From contig JAEZFK010000021.1 of assembly GCA_023437715.1 (NCBI GenBank), forward strand, positions 124,001 through 188,000: 64,000 nt of DNA. The letters run 5' to 3'. Positions 24,756 to 33,557 of the stretch are shown here, piece after piece. Made by a program: the position numbers and the translations under genes. The notes beneath the pieces were generated by a model. That model saw nothing but the letters and a program-made list of their open reading frames with translations. It was not told where the DNA came from and searched no databases. Each line of letters opens with the position of its first letter. The first letter of the stretch is position 1. Source of the DNA: Bacillota bacterium (GTDB lineage Bacteria > Bacillota > Clostridia > Lachnospirales > Lachnospiraceae).

Positions 24756-26620
24756 GCGGCTTTCGTGTTACCCCCTACATATCCGATCATGGGGTTTTGC
24801 AGAGAGATGAGTGGATACCCGTAAGGGGCGCCGCGGAAGCGGGAGAACGGGTGGAGGTCATACTTTCCAGGGAAGACGGAAGCGCTGCGTTCAGGGAAGA
24901 GACCCTGACGAAAGAAGACGGAACCTGGAAGCTTGCGCTTATGCCTGTGGGAGCGGGAGGACCCTACTCCCTTTCCGTCACGTGCTCAGGGGAGAAAAAG
25001 GTATATTCCGATATCTATATGGGGGATGTGTGGCTTATGTCCGGTCAGTCCAACATGCAGCTGCCCATGAACAGGGTGAAGTACCGCTTCCCCAAAGAAT
25101 ACGCCGAAGACGGTGATCCCCTGATCCGCCAGTTTACCGTCCCCATCGGATGGGATTTTAAAGGGCCTGCAGATGAACTGTCAGGCGGAACGTGGGAAAG
25201 CTATTCCCTGGGGTGTGCTTCTTATTTTTCCGCTGCAGGCTATTTCTTCGGGGCGAAATTGCGGGAAAGATATGATGTGGCCATAGGCCTTATACTTACG
25301 GCAGTAGGAGGCACGCCCATAGAGGCGTGGATGAGCAGAGAAGCCCTTATGGCTTTTCCGGATAAAGTAAAATCAGCCGATGAATGTAAATCCCATGAAT
25401 ATGTCAGGAGAATCCGGAAAGAGGATGAAGAGAGAAGCTTATCATGGTATAATAGGCTGGATGAGACGGATTTGGGGATTTTAGAAGATTGGATAAAGAC
25501 TGATCCCGGAGACACCTGGAAAGCGGTCAGCCTTACCGATGATTTCCATAGAAATAAAGATTTTGAAAGCCCTGGTTCTGTCTGGTTTAAAAAGACGGTG
25601 ACAATCCCGCCGGAGCTTTCCGGCAGACCGCTCCGCCTCTCCCTGGGGACCATCAAGGATGCGGACTCCACTTACGTCGATGGGCAGTGCGTCGGCGCCA
25701 CCACATACAGATACCCGCCCAGGGAATATCAGCTGGGAGGCCTGACGGAAGGGGAGCACCAGATTACCATACGGGTGACCGCTTTATCCGGGGGGATTGA
25801 TTTTACCAGGGGGAAGTCTCACCGGATGATTTTTGAGACAGGAGAGTCATTGTCCATCTCCGAAGGCTGGAAGTACAGGAGAGGCGCATATGCCCGGGAG
25901 CTTGTTCCTCCCACCTTTTTTGAGAGAAAGCCCATGGGAATGTATCAGTCCATGATAGCGCCTCTTCATGATTTCCCTGTCTGCGGAATGTGCTGGTATC
26001 AGGGAGAGAGCAACGCGGACGACCATCTTTCTTATCCCGGGTATTTTAAGCGTATGACAGAGGATTACCGGTTAAAATGGCATAGAAAAATCCCCCTTAT
26101 TTACGTACAGCTGCCCAATTATGATCTTGAAGATGCAGGAAACTGGGTACAATTTCGAAATATGCAGCAAAATCTGGCAGAGCAGCCGGACAGCGCTATG
26201 GTGGTCACCATTGACTGCGGCGAATACAATGACCTTCATCCGACGGATAAAAAGACAGTAGGAGAGAGAATGGCTATGGCGGCCTGGGAGGCTGCATATC
26301 ATGAGCCGGATGGATGGCTGTCTCCAATATTTTCCAGGGCTGAGATAAGTGGGGATGAGATAATCCTGCACTTTGACCATGGGGAGAGGGGCATCACCAC
26401 ATCAGGCGGTGAGCCAGCCGGGCTTGAAGTCTGCATATCGGAAAAGTGGGTATCGGATTGCATTGATGCCCGGGTCCAGGACAGTACAGTGGTTTTAAAT
26501 GTTCCAAAAGGGAAAACGGTTACCGGAGTACGCTATGCCTGGTCGAACAATCCGGAGAATGGGAATCTGTGTGCGGGACCGGGATTGCCGGTATCGCCGT
26601 TTGAGACAGTAATAGTATGA
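24752..26620 (+). CDS. Sialate O-acetylesterase-like carbohydrate esterase
   Basis: The 622-residue protein has the SGNH-type nucleophile motif WLMSGQSNMQLP near residue 97, the MCWYQGESNADDH block and a C-terminal YNDLHPTDK with the catalytic Asp-His pair. A jelly-roll-like insertion (FDRP region near 265-380) separates the two halves. It belongs to the SASA (DUF303) family, which includes acetyl-xylan esterases. No signal peptide is seen, so it would deacetylate imported xylo-oligosaccharides in the cytosol. The start overlaps the permease stop (ATGA). Confidence 0.88.
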   Translation: MSGFRVTPYISDHGVLQRDEWIPVRGAAEAGERVEVILSREDGSAAFREETLTKEDGTWKLALMPVGAGGPYSLSVTCSGEKKVYSDIYMGDVWLMSGQSNMQLPMNRVKYRFPKEYAEDGDPLIRQFTVPIGWDFKGPADELSGGTWESYSLGCASYFSAAGYFFGAKLRERYDVAIGLILTAVGGTPIEAWMSREALMAFPDKVKSADECKSHEYVRRIRKEDEERSLSWYNRLDETDLGILEDWIKTDPGDTWKAVSLTDDFHRNKDFESPGSVWFKKTVTIPPELSGRPLRLSLGTIKDADSTYVDGQCVGATTYRYPPREYQLGGLTEGEHQITIRVTALSGGIDFTRGKSHRMIFETGESLSISEGWKYRRGAYARELVPPTFFERKPMGMYQSMIAPLHDFPVCGMCWYQGESNADDHLSYPGYFKRMTEDYRLKWHRKIPLIYVQLPNYDLEDAGNWVQFRNMQQNLAEQPDSAMVVTIDCGEYNDLHPTDKKTVGERMAMAAWEAAYHEPDGWLSPIFSRAEISGDEIILHFDHGERGITTSGGEPAGLEVCISEKWVSDCIDARVQDSTVVLNVPKGKTVTGVRYAWSNNPENGNLCAGPGLPVSPFETVIV

Positions 26621-26639
26621 CTGATTGGAGGAAAGAAAC

Positions 26640-28745
26640 GTGAGACGAAAGGAAGCAAGAGAAAAGGCAGAACAATTGGTTTCCAGGATGACATTGGAAG
26701 AAAAGGCAAGCCAGCTGCGTTACGATGCGCCCCCCATACGCCGGCTGGGGATTCCGGCCTATAACTGGTGGAATGAGGCGCTTCATGGAGTGGCAAGGGC
26801 AGGCACGGCGACCAGCTTTCCCCAGGCCATCGGCATGGCGTCCTCCTTTGACGAGGAGCTGGTATTTCAGATTGCAGAGGCCATTGCAGAAGAGGGAAGG
26901 GCAAAATATAACGCCTATTCAAAACAGGAAGACAGAGATATTTATAAAGGGCTCACGTTCTGGTCCCCCAATGTGAATATATTCCGGGATCCCCGATGGG
27001 GCAGAGGGCAGGAGACTTACGGCGAAGACCCCTATTTAAGCGGACGGCTTGGCGTGTCCTATGTCAGGGGACTCCAGGGAGACGGCGAAACCATGAAAGC
27101 GGCGGCTTGCGTAAAGCATTTTGCCGTACATTCCGGCCCGGAGGAGCTCCGCCATGAATTCAATGCAGAGGTTTCCTTAAAGGATTTGCGGGAAACTTAT
27201 CTCTCGGCATTTGAAGCGGTGGTAAAGGAAGGGGAAGTGGAAGCGGTAATGGGGGCCTACAACCGGACAAACGGCGAGCCCTGCTGCGGAAGCAAAACCC
27301 TGATTCAGGATATATTAAGGGAAGAATGGGGCTTTGAAGGTCATTTTGTTTCCGACTGCTGGGCCATCCGTGACTTCCATGAAAGGCACATGATAAGCCC
27401 GGATGCAAAAACCTCGGCAGCCATGGCCTTAAACGCAGGCTGTGATTTAAACTGCGGCAATACATACCTTCATATTTTAAAGGCCCACGACAGCGGTCTG
27501 GTCACGGAGGAGGCCATTACAAAAGCCTGCGTCCGTCTCTTTACCGCCAGATATCTTCTTGGCCTGTTTGACGGCAGTGAGTATGACGGAATCCCTTATG
27601 AAAAGGTAGAATGCAGGGAGCATTTAGAATTGTCTGAACGTGCGGCAAGAGAGGGAATGGTTTTATTAAAGAATAATGGAATACTTCCGCTGGACAGACA
27701 GAAGATCAGGACAATCGGAGTGATCGGACCAAATGCGGACAGCAGGGCAGCACTGATCGGAAATTATCACGGCACCTCCTCGGAATATATTACAATTCTG
27801 GAAGGAATCAGGGACCTTGCAGGAGAGGACATCAGGGTCCTGTATTCAGAAGGCTGTGACCTCGTAAAGAGTAAAACGGAAAATCTGGCTCAGGATTATG
27901 ACCGGATTTCTGAGGCCGGGATTGTGGCGGAACACAGCGATGTGGTTGTATTATGCCTTGGGCTCAATGAGTTCCTGGAAGGAGAGGAAGGGGATGCCGG
28001 GAACCAGTATGCTTCCGGGGATAAGGAAAGCCTGCTGCTTCCGGAGCCTCAGAGAAAATTAATGGAGGCCCTTTCCCAGACAGGAACTCCGGTCGTTCTG
28101 TGCATGATGGCGGGAAGCGATATTGATTTAAGCTATGGAATAAAGAACTTCGATGCCATGATACAGGCCTGGTATCCGGGCGCCAGAGGCGGAAAGGCCT
28201 TTGCCCAGCTCCTTTTCGGCGTCAATTCCCCTTCCGGAAAGCTGTGCGTGACCTTTTATGAGCCGGAAAACGGGCTTCCGGAGTTTACCGACTATTCCAT
28301 GAAGGACAGGACCTACCGCTATATGGAAAAACGGGCCCAGTTCCCCTTTGGATTTGGCCTGACTTACGGAAAGGCGGAGATTCTTCAGGCGACGGTGGAT
28401 GCCGGGGATATGGGGGCAGAGGCCGCGGCGGCAGAAGCTGTGGCCGTGAATACGGGAGACGCTGCCGTTGAGGAAGTGGTTCAGGTGTATGTGAAGGCTG
28501 TAGATTCTTCCTTTTCCACTCCAAACCCCAGACTTTGCGGTTTCCGGAGAGTAAAGCTGCTTCCCGGAGAAAAAAAGGAAGTGCGGGTCGCCCTGGATAA
28601 GCGGTCTTTCCTCGTTGTAAATGATGAGGGAAAGTATGTGAAGGATGGAACCCGGTTTGATTTTTATATAGGCTTCAGCCAGCCGGATGAAAGAAGCGTT
28701 GAGCTTATGGGAACAGAGCCGGTTAAGGTGAGGGTTGAGATATAG
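26640..28745 (+). CDS. GH3 beta-xylosidase / beta-glucosidase
   Basis: The 701-residue cytosolic enzyme has the GH3 N-terminal barrel (YNWWNEALHGVARAG, DPRWGRGQETYGEDP, KHFAVHSGPE) with the nucleophile aspartate in GHFVSDCWAIRDFHE. An alpha/beta sandwich follows (GLNEFLEGEEGD, WYPGARGGKAFAQLLFG), then a fibronectin-like tail. The WWNEALHGVA form is typical of beta-xylosidases. It would release xylose after GH67 and esterase action. GTG 26640 is chosen because GGAGG (26627-26631) lies eight bases upstream. The in-frame TTG at 26625 lies before it. Confidence 0.92.
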   Translation: MRRKEAREKAEQLVSRMTLEEKASQLRYDAPPIRRLGIPAYNWWNEALHGVARAGTATSFPQAIGMASSFDEELVFQIAEAIAEEGRAKYNAYSKQEDRDIYKGLTFWSPNVNIFRDPRWGRGQETYGEDPYLSGRLGVSYVRGLQGDGETMKAAACVKHFAVHSGPEELRHEFNAEVSLKDLRETYLSAFEAVVKEGEVEAVMGAYNRTNGEPCCGSKTLIQDILREEWGFEGHFVSDCWAIRDFHERHMISPDAKTSAAMALNAGCDLNCGNTYLHILKAHDSGLVTEEAITKACVRLFTARYLLGLFDGSEYDGIPYEKVECREHLELSERAAREGMVLLKNNGILPLDRQKIRTIGVIGPNADSRAALIGNYHGTSSEYITILEGIRDLAGEDIRVLYSEGCDLVKSKTENLAQDYDRISEAGIVAEHSDVVVLCLGLNEFLEGEEGDAGNQYASGDKESLLLPEPQRKLMEALSQTGTPVVLCMMAGSDIDLSYGIKNFDAMIQAWYPGARGGKAFAQLLFGVNSPSGKLCVTFYEPENGLPEFTDYSMKDRTYRYMEKRAQFPFGFGLTYGKAEILQATVDAGDMGAEAAAAEAVAVNTGDAAVEEVVQVYVKAVDSSFSTPNPRLCGFRRVKLLPGEKKEVRVALDKRSFLVVNDEGKYVKDGTRFDFYIGFSQPDERSVELMGTEPVKVRVEI

Positions 28746-28746
28746 G

Positions 28747-28795
28747 ATGAGGATAAGATAAATTAGGATAAGATAAAAATAGGATAAAAACAGGA
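28747..28795 (+). repeat. Short AGGATAA-type tandem repeat
   Basis: After the GH3 stop, the element AGGATAAGATAAA or a variant occurs three to four times in a row (AGGATGAGGATAAGATAAAT, then TTAGGATAAGATAAAAAT, then AGGATAAAAACAGG). It is noncoding and lies directly before the operon terminator. Confidence 0.6.
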
Positions 28796-28796
28796 A

Positions 28797-28847
28797 AAGA
28801 GCTTATGGGAATGTGGTGTCAGGAACATTCTGAATAAGCTCTTTTTT
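28797..28847 (+). terminator. Terminator of the glucuronoxylan operon
   Basis: AGAGCTTAT (near 28798-28806) pairs with ATAAGCTCT (28834-28842), with an inner GAATGT/ACATTC stem, followed by a run of six T. Confidence 0.85.
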
Positions 28848-28961
28848 CTATATTATATTTCAATTGCAGGAAAATCCGGCTTCAGGCCTGTCCTCAGCCT
28901 GAAGTTTTTCTGGCATAATTTATCCCTCTTCACATATATTGAGGTAAGAGGAGGGATGAAG

Positions 28962-29969
28962 GTGGAGAAAAAAGACGAGCTTATCAATATATTTTCCAGA
29001 AACATAAGAGAGATTTTAAACCGGATGACGATTGACTTTACGGAGGTCCAGGAAATCAGGCTCCGGGTGGGAGCCCCCCTTTTCATGGTCTATCGCAACG
29101 AGGAGTATTATATAACCCCCACAGGGACCTTAAGCAGGGAAGGAAAGGATGCCTATACCGCTTCCAAGACTGAGCTTAAGGAAACCATGGAATACTTAAG
29201 CAGCTATTCCCTGTACGCCTTTGAAGAGGAAATGAAGCAGGGCTTCATCACCATACAGGGCGGACACCGGATCGGCATCGCAGGCAAAACCATTTTAGAT
29301 GAATACGGAATCAAGACCATGAAGTACATATCCTTTATTAATGTAAGGCTGTCCCATCAGGTTAAGGGCTGTGCATCCCCGGTTCTGCCTTATATTTATG
29401 GAGAAAACGGGGACATCTGCCATACCCTGATTATCTCTCCCCCAAGATGCGGAAAGACCACGCTTCTGCGTGACACGATCCGTCAGATTTCCAATGGCTC
29501 CGACGGCCGTCAGGGGCTGACTGTGGGCGTGGTGGATGAACGGTCTGAAATAGGGGCCTGCTGTCAGGGAATCCCTCAGAATGAGCTGGGAATCCGTACC
29601 GATGTCCTGGATTGCTGTCCCAAGGCCAAGGGCATGATGATGTTGATCCGCACCATGTCTCCCAGGGTGATCGCAGTGGATGAGATCGGAAGCCGGGAGG
29701 ACATGGATGCCATGGAATATGTGATGAACTGCGGCTGTAAGCTGATTGCCACGGTTCACGGCAGCTCTATCGACGACTTAAAGCAGAAGCCTGTTCTAAG
29801 ACGGCTTGTGGAGGAGCGGATTTTTGAGCGGTACATCGTTCTGAACAACATTGGAAGAATCGGAAACATCGACCAGATATATGACTCCAGGGGAACCCAG
29901 CTTTATAAATCCCAGGTTCACCAGATGGACCAACGGTGGGACAGGCAGGAGTGTAAGGCTTATGGATAA
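28962..29969 (+). CDS. spoIIIAA: Stage III sporulation protein AA
   Basis: SpoIIIAA is the cytosolic ATPase of the mother-cell-to-forespore channel complex. The roughly 335-residue protein has Walker A PPRCGKTTLLRD, VGVVDERSEIG and VIAVDEIGSREDMDAM (Walker B), as in secretion ATPases. AGGAGG (28949-28954) lies one base before ATG 28956 but seven bases before GTG 28962, so GTG is the likelier start. It is first of eight spoIIIA genes in the standard order, expressed in Bacillus by sigma-E. Confidence 0.95.
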   Translation: MEKKDELINIFSRNIREILNRMTIDFTEVQEIRLRVGAPLFMVYRNEEYYITPTGTLSREGKDAYTASKTELKETMEYLSSYSLYAFEEEMKQGFITIQGGHRIGIAGKTILDEYGIKTMKYISFINVRLSHQVKGCASPVLPYIYGENGDICHTLIISPPRCGKTTLLRDTIRQISNGSDGRQGLTVGVVDERSEIGACCQGIPQNELGIRTDVLDCCPKAKGMMMLIRTMSPRVIAVDEIGSREDMDAMEYVMNCGCKLIATVHGSSIDDLKQKPVLRRLVEERIFERYIVLNNIGRIGNIDQIYDSRGTQLYKSQVHQMDQRWDRQECKAYG

Positions 29970-30492
29970 AATGATATTGCGGATTTTAGGATCAATTCTG
30001 GTCATCCTATCCTGTTCCGGTCTGGGGTTTTATATGGCTTCTCAATGGAATGAGCATTTAAGGACCGTGGAAAAGCTTCGGAAAATGATATTCCTTTTAA
30101 AAGGGGAAATCGTTTATGCAAAATCCCCGCTGACAGAGGCCTTTGAGCGGACCGGCAGAAAGGGCGGCGGAGAAATGGGCGCCTTGTTTGAAGGGGTGGC
30201 GGCCAGGCTTACGGGGCAGCAGGGGGAGCCGTTTTATACCATCTGGCAGGAGGAAATCGACAGGCTTCCCAAAGAGGTCTGCCTGTCCAAGGAGGACAAA
30301 CAGAATTTAAAAGGGCTGGGGGAGCATCTGGGGTATTTAGACATGGATATGCAGGAGAGGAACATCCTTTTATACCTGGAGCAGCTTGACTTAACCATTG
30401 ATTATTTAAGACAGCATAAGCAGGAGAAAAGCAGGCTTTACACCAGTCTGGGCATCATGGGCGGCCTGTTCCTGACGGTTATCATGTATTAA
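29962..30492 (+). CDS. spoIIIAB: Stage III sporulation protein AB
   Basis: The 176-residue protein has an N-terminal membrane helix (ILRILGSILVILSCSGLGF), a helical cytosolic middle (LRKMIFLLKGEIVYAKSPL) and a C-terminal hydrophobic end (GIMGGLFLTVIMY). This is the GspF-like SpoIIIAB layout. It overlaps spoIIIAA by eight bases. The in-frame ATG at 29851 lies well inside spoIIIAA and is rejected as start. Confidence 0.93.
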   Translation: MDKMILRILGSILVILSCSGLGFYMASQWNEHLRTVEKLRKMIFLLKGEIVYAKSPLTEAFERTGRKGGGEMGALFEGVAARLTGQQGEPFYTIWQEEIDRLPKEVCLSKEDKQNLKGLGEHLGYLDMDMQERNILLYLEQLDLTIDYLRQHKQEKSRLYTSLGIMGGLFLTVIMY

Positions 30493-30502
30493 GGAGGATA
30501 GC

Positions 30503-30697
30503 ATGGGGGTCAATTTGATTTTTAAAATTGCAGCAGTTGGAATCCTGGTTTCCGTCATCTGCCAGGTATTAAAACACAGCGGGCGGGAAGAACAGGCATT
30601 CTTAACAAGCCTTGCGGGGCTGATCCTGGTGCTGTTCTGGCTGGTGCCTTACATTTACCAGTTGTTTGAATCCATTAAAAATCTGTTTGCATTGTAG
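30503..30697 (+). CDS. spoIIIAC: Stage III sporulation protein AC
   Basis: This 64-residue, two-helix membrane protein (FKIAAVGILVSVICQVLKHSG and LAGLILVLFWLVPYIYQL) is the standard length and layout of SpoIIIAC. It is a small component of the feeding-tube channel. It lies ten bases after spoIIIAB with an AAGGAGG ribosome binding site. Confidence 0.93.
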   Translation: MGVNLIFKIAAVGILVSVICQVLKHSGREEQAFLTSLAGLILVLFWLVPYIYQLFESIKNLFAL

Positions 30698-30705
30698 GTG
30701 AGCAC

Positions 30706-31092
30706 ATGACAGTTGTGACCATAGCCGTAGCAGGGATTGTAGCGGTGCTCCTGGCGGTTTCTTTAAAGGGAATGAAAGGGGAATACGGAACCTATCTGGT
30801 CATGGCGGCCGGCTTTTTTATCTTTTTTTACGGAATGGGAAAGCTTACGGCCATTCTGGATACCATGAAAGAGATCCAGTCCTACATTAAGATCAACAAC
30901 GTCTACTTGTCCACTCTGGTGAAAATGATCGGAATCACTTATATTGCGGAGTTTGCCGCAGGGATCTGCAAGGACGCCGGGTATGGGGCTATGGGGACGC
31001 AGATCGAGATTTTCGGAAAGCTGTCGGTGCTGGCGGTCAGCATGCCTATTTTGCTGGCTTTGATCAAAACGCTGCAGGTATTTCTGTCATGA
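30706..31092 (+). CDS. spoIIIAD: Stage III sporulation protein AD
   Basis: The 128-residue protein has four hydrophobic segments and the characteristic LVKMIGITYIAEFAAGICKDAGYGA centre of SpoIIIAD (segment at about residues 69-93). It is a polytopic part of the SpoIIIA channel and follows spoIIIAC by eight bases, preceding spoIIIAE. Ribosome binding appears weak (GTGAG), consistent with coupled translation. Confidence 0.93.
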   Translation: MTVVTIAVAGIVAVLLAVSLKGMKGEYGTYLVMAAGFFIFFYGMGKLTAILDTMKEIQSYIKINNVYLSTLVKMIGITYIAEFAAGICKDAGYGAMGTQIEIFGKLSVLAVSMPILLALIKTLQVFLS

Positions 31093-31106
31093 CGGGAGGG
31101 GAGAGG

Positions 31107-32318
31107 ATGAAACGGATTGCCTTTATCCTGCTGTGTCTGGCAGCCGGACTGGTTTTGGGCATAAGGTCTTACGGAGCGGAAACGGCTCCTGCCCAGATCC
31201 CTTATGGAGCGGAATCCGCCTCTGCACAGGCTTCCTCCGGCAGCGCCTCCGGGGAATTGGATTTAGACCAGTATGATTTGACAGATATCCAGAATTTCCT
31301 GGATCATATGAAAGGAAACCGGACCATGGACCTTTCCTTTAAGAGCCTGATGAAGGACTTAATGGCTGGAAATCTGGACAAGGTTATGGGACAAGTAGGG
31401 AAAGCAATAAAAGATCTCCTCGTCGGTGAAGTGAGGAGCAGCGGCTATATGATGGGCCAGATCATCATTCTTGGGATCATCGGAGCAGTATTCACCAATT
31501 TTTCCAGCATATTTACGGGAAGCCAGATTTCAGAAACAGGCTTTTTCGTCACTTATCTGCTGTTGTTTGCCTATCTGGCGGCCAGTTTTTTTACCAGCGT
31601 CACCATTGCGGCAGATGTGGTGGGCCAGATCCTTGATTTCACCCGTGTCTTAATGCCCGCCTATTTTCTTGCGGCGGCATTTGCAGGAAGCAGCGCATCG
31701 GCGGCGGCTTCCTATGAATTCACCCTGCTTATCATTGCCGCTTCCCAGTGGCTTTTGGGACAGGTGCTTTTATCCCTGGTAAGGGTTTACGCTCTTTTGG
31801 TTATGGCAGGCCATATTGCAAAGGAGGATATGCTGTCAAAGCTGACGGAGCTTTTGGAGCAGGTGGTTTCCTGGAGCTTAAAGACCCTGGTGGGGGTTGT
31901 CCTGGGATTTCACATCATCCAGTCCATGGTGCTCCCCTATGTGGACTCCATGAAAACGGGAGCAGTTCAAAAGCTGATCGGAGCCATTCCGGGAATCGGC
32001 CAGGGTGTAAACTCTGTGGCCCAGATGATCCTTGGATCCGGGGTGCTGATTAAAAATACCATCGGAGCAGCCGGCATTGTGGTGCTCCTGGTCATCTCCG
32101 TCATTCCTCTTTTAAAGCTGGCGGTGCTGATGTTCCTGTACCAGTGCGTGGCTGCCCTTTTACAGCCGGTCTGTGACAAACGGATCGTTTCCTGCATTTC
32201 CGACATGGCAAAGGGCCACAAGATGCTTCTTTCCATAGCCGCCTCCGGGGTGCTGCTGTTTGTGATCACCATAGCCCTGGTGTGTTCCTCCACCAACGTG
32301 ACCTATTATACCGGGTGA
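31107..32318 (+). CDS. spoIIIAE: Stage III sporulation protein AE
   Basis: The 403-residue protein has a signal sequence (KRIAFILLCLAAGLVLG), an extracellular region with an Ala/Ser-rich linker, and about eight membrane helices ending in an LLFVITIALVCSS segment. This fits the polytopic SpoIIIAE channel protein. ATG 31107 after GGGAGGGG (31094-31101) is preferred over ATG 31089, which overlaps spoIIIAD and would add six residues before the signal sequence. Confidence 0.94.
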   Translation: MKRIAFILLCLAAGLVLGIRSYGAETAPAQIPYGAESASAQASSGSASGELDLDQYDLTDIQNFLDHMKGNRTMDLSFKSLMKDLMAGNLDKVMGQVGKAIKDLLVGEVRSSGYMMGQIIILGIIGAVFTNFSSIFTGSQISETGFFVTYLLLFAYLAASFFTSVTIAADVVGQILDFTRVLMPAYFLAAAFAGSSASAAASYEFTLLIIAASQWLLGQVLLSLVRVYALLVMAGHIAKEDMLSKLTELLEQVVSWSLKTLVGVVLGFHIIQSMVLPYVDSMKTGAVQKLIGAIPGIGQGVNSVAQMILGSGVLIKNTIGAAGIVVLLVISVIPLLKLAVLMFLYQCVAALLQPVCDKRIVSCISDMAKGHKMLLSIAASGVLLFVITIALVCSSTNVTYYTG

Positions 32319-32323
32319 AAGAC

Positions 32324-32983
32324 ATGGAAAAATTGTTTGAGTGGATTCGAAATATAACCTATTATCTGATTTTCATAACCGTAGTGATCAATCTTCTGCC
32401 GGATAAGAAATATGAGAAATATATCAGGCTTTTCGCAGGCATGGTGCTCATTCTTCTGGTTCTAAAGCCCATTACAGGAGGCCTGAGGCTGGACGATGCC
32501 CTGGCCCGATATTTTGAAGAAATCAGCCTGCAGAAAGAGGCGGGAGAACTGACGGGAAAAATTTCAGACATGGATGAAAAAAGACTGGAAACCATGATCT
32601 CCGGGTATGAGGATGCGGTGGCGGTGGATTTAAAATCCATGGCGGAAACAGCTGGCTTTGACTGTAAGGAAGCGGCGGCCAGAATCGACAAGGATCAAAA
32701 CAGCCCTACCTTTGGACGGGTCATGAGCGTATCCCTGATCCTGACTCCTAAGGAGACGTCTGAGGAAACAAAAAGCGGCGTTTCCGTGGAAAATGAGGCG
32801 GAGCCCATAAAGAGAGTGCAGGATGTAGAAGGGGTAAAAATAGGGGAAACGAAACCCCAAAAGAGGGAAGACAGAAGACAGGAAGAAAATTCACAGCTTT
32901 CTGGTCTTAGACGGAGAATTATAGAATATTATGATTTGGAGGAACAGGAAATTGAAATTCAAGTGGAAGATGGGAAAGGATAA
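32324..32983 (+). CDS. spoIIIAF: Stage III sporulation protein AF
   Basis: The 219-residue protein opens with two membrane helices (ITYYLIFITVVINLLP and YIRLFAGMVLILLVLKPI), the hallmark of SpoIIIAF. A long soluble C-terminal domain follows with the VEGVKIG segment. It starts five bases after spoIIIAE. It is a ring-building-motif protein of the channel in Bacillus. The gene overlaps spoIIIAG by 14 bases. Confidence 0.9.
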   Translation: MEKLFEWIRNITYYLIFITVVINLLPDKKYEKYIRLFAGMVLILLVLKPITGGLRLDDALARYFEEISLQKEAGELTGKISDMDEKRLETMISGYEDAVAVDLKSMAETAGFDCKEAAARIDKDQNSPTFGRVMSVSLILTPKETSEETKSGVSVENEAEPIKRVQDVEGVKIGETKPQKREDRRQEENSQLSGLRRRIIEYYDLEEQEIEIQVEDGKG

Positions 32984-33542
32984 ATGGCTGATCCTGCTGG
33001 CGGTTGGAATGATTATCCTGATCCTTACATTTCCCTCCGGTTCAGGCAAAGCGGAGAGCAAAAGCCAGACGCAGCTGCAGCAGGGCCTTGTGACAGAAAC
33101 TGGGACCTCTGAACCTGATACCATGGTAGCAGCTTCGGCAGACCGTACCTATGAGGAACAGCTGGAAGCCAGGGTGAAGAGAATCTTAAAAACCGTGGAT
33201 GGGGTGGGTCAGGTGGAAGTGATGATCGTGCTGAAATCCTCCGAAGAAAAAGTCCTCCGGGTCGACAAAAACAGCTCGGATTCCACCACCGATGAAAAAG
33301 ACAGCTCCGGGGGAACCAGAAAGATTACCAGCGCAGAGCAGCAGGAAAGCACCATTTTGACCGGTTCAGGGGAAAATACCGCTCCCATTGTGGAGAAAGA
33401 GATACGGCCGGAGATAGAAGGAATCATCATCAGTGCCCAGGGCGGCGGCAGCCCTACGGTAAAAGCTGAAATTTCCAGTGCCATGGAAGCATTATTTAAC
33501 CTGCCCCCACATAAAATTAAAGTATTAAAGAGGGTGGAATAA
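32970..33542 (+). CDS. spoIIIAG: Stage III sporulation protein AG
   Basis: The 190-residue protein has one N-terminal membrane helix (KWLILLAVGMIILILTF) and a soluble domain with YEEQLEARVKRILKTVDGVG and the typical ending KAEISSAMEALFNLPPHKI. SpoIIIAG forms a large ring in the intermembrane space of the engulfed forespore. ATG 32970 is chosen because it places the helix near the N-terminus, and the in-frame ATG at 32931 lies inside spoIIIAF. Confidence 0.92.
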   Translation: MGKDKWLILLAVGMIILILTFPSGSGKAESKSQTQLQQGLVTETGTSEPDTMVAASADRTYEEQLEARVKRILKTVDGVGQVEVMIVLKSSEEKVLRVDKNSSDSTTDEKDSSGGTRKITSAEQQESTILTGSGENTAPIVEKEIRPEIEGIIISAQGGGSPTVKAEISSAMEALFNLPPHKIKVLKRVE

Positions 33543-33557
33543 AAAGGAGTGTCAGGT

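Noticed and set aside
28913..28940. GCATAAT-N13-CATATATT, resembling a sigma-E promoter for spoIIIAA
   Set aside because: Transcription would start only about two bases before the Shine-Dalgarno sequence, leaving almost no leader. The match is also imperfect.
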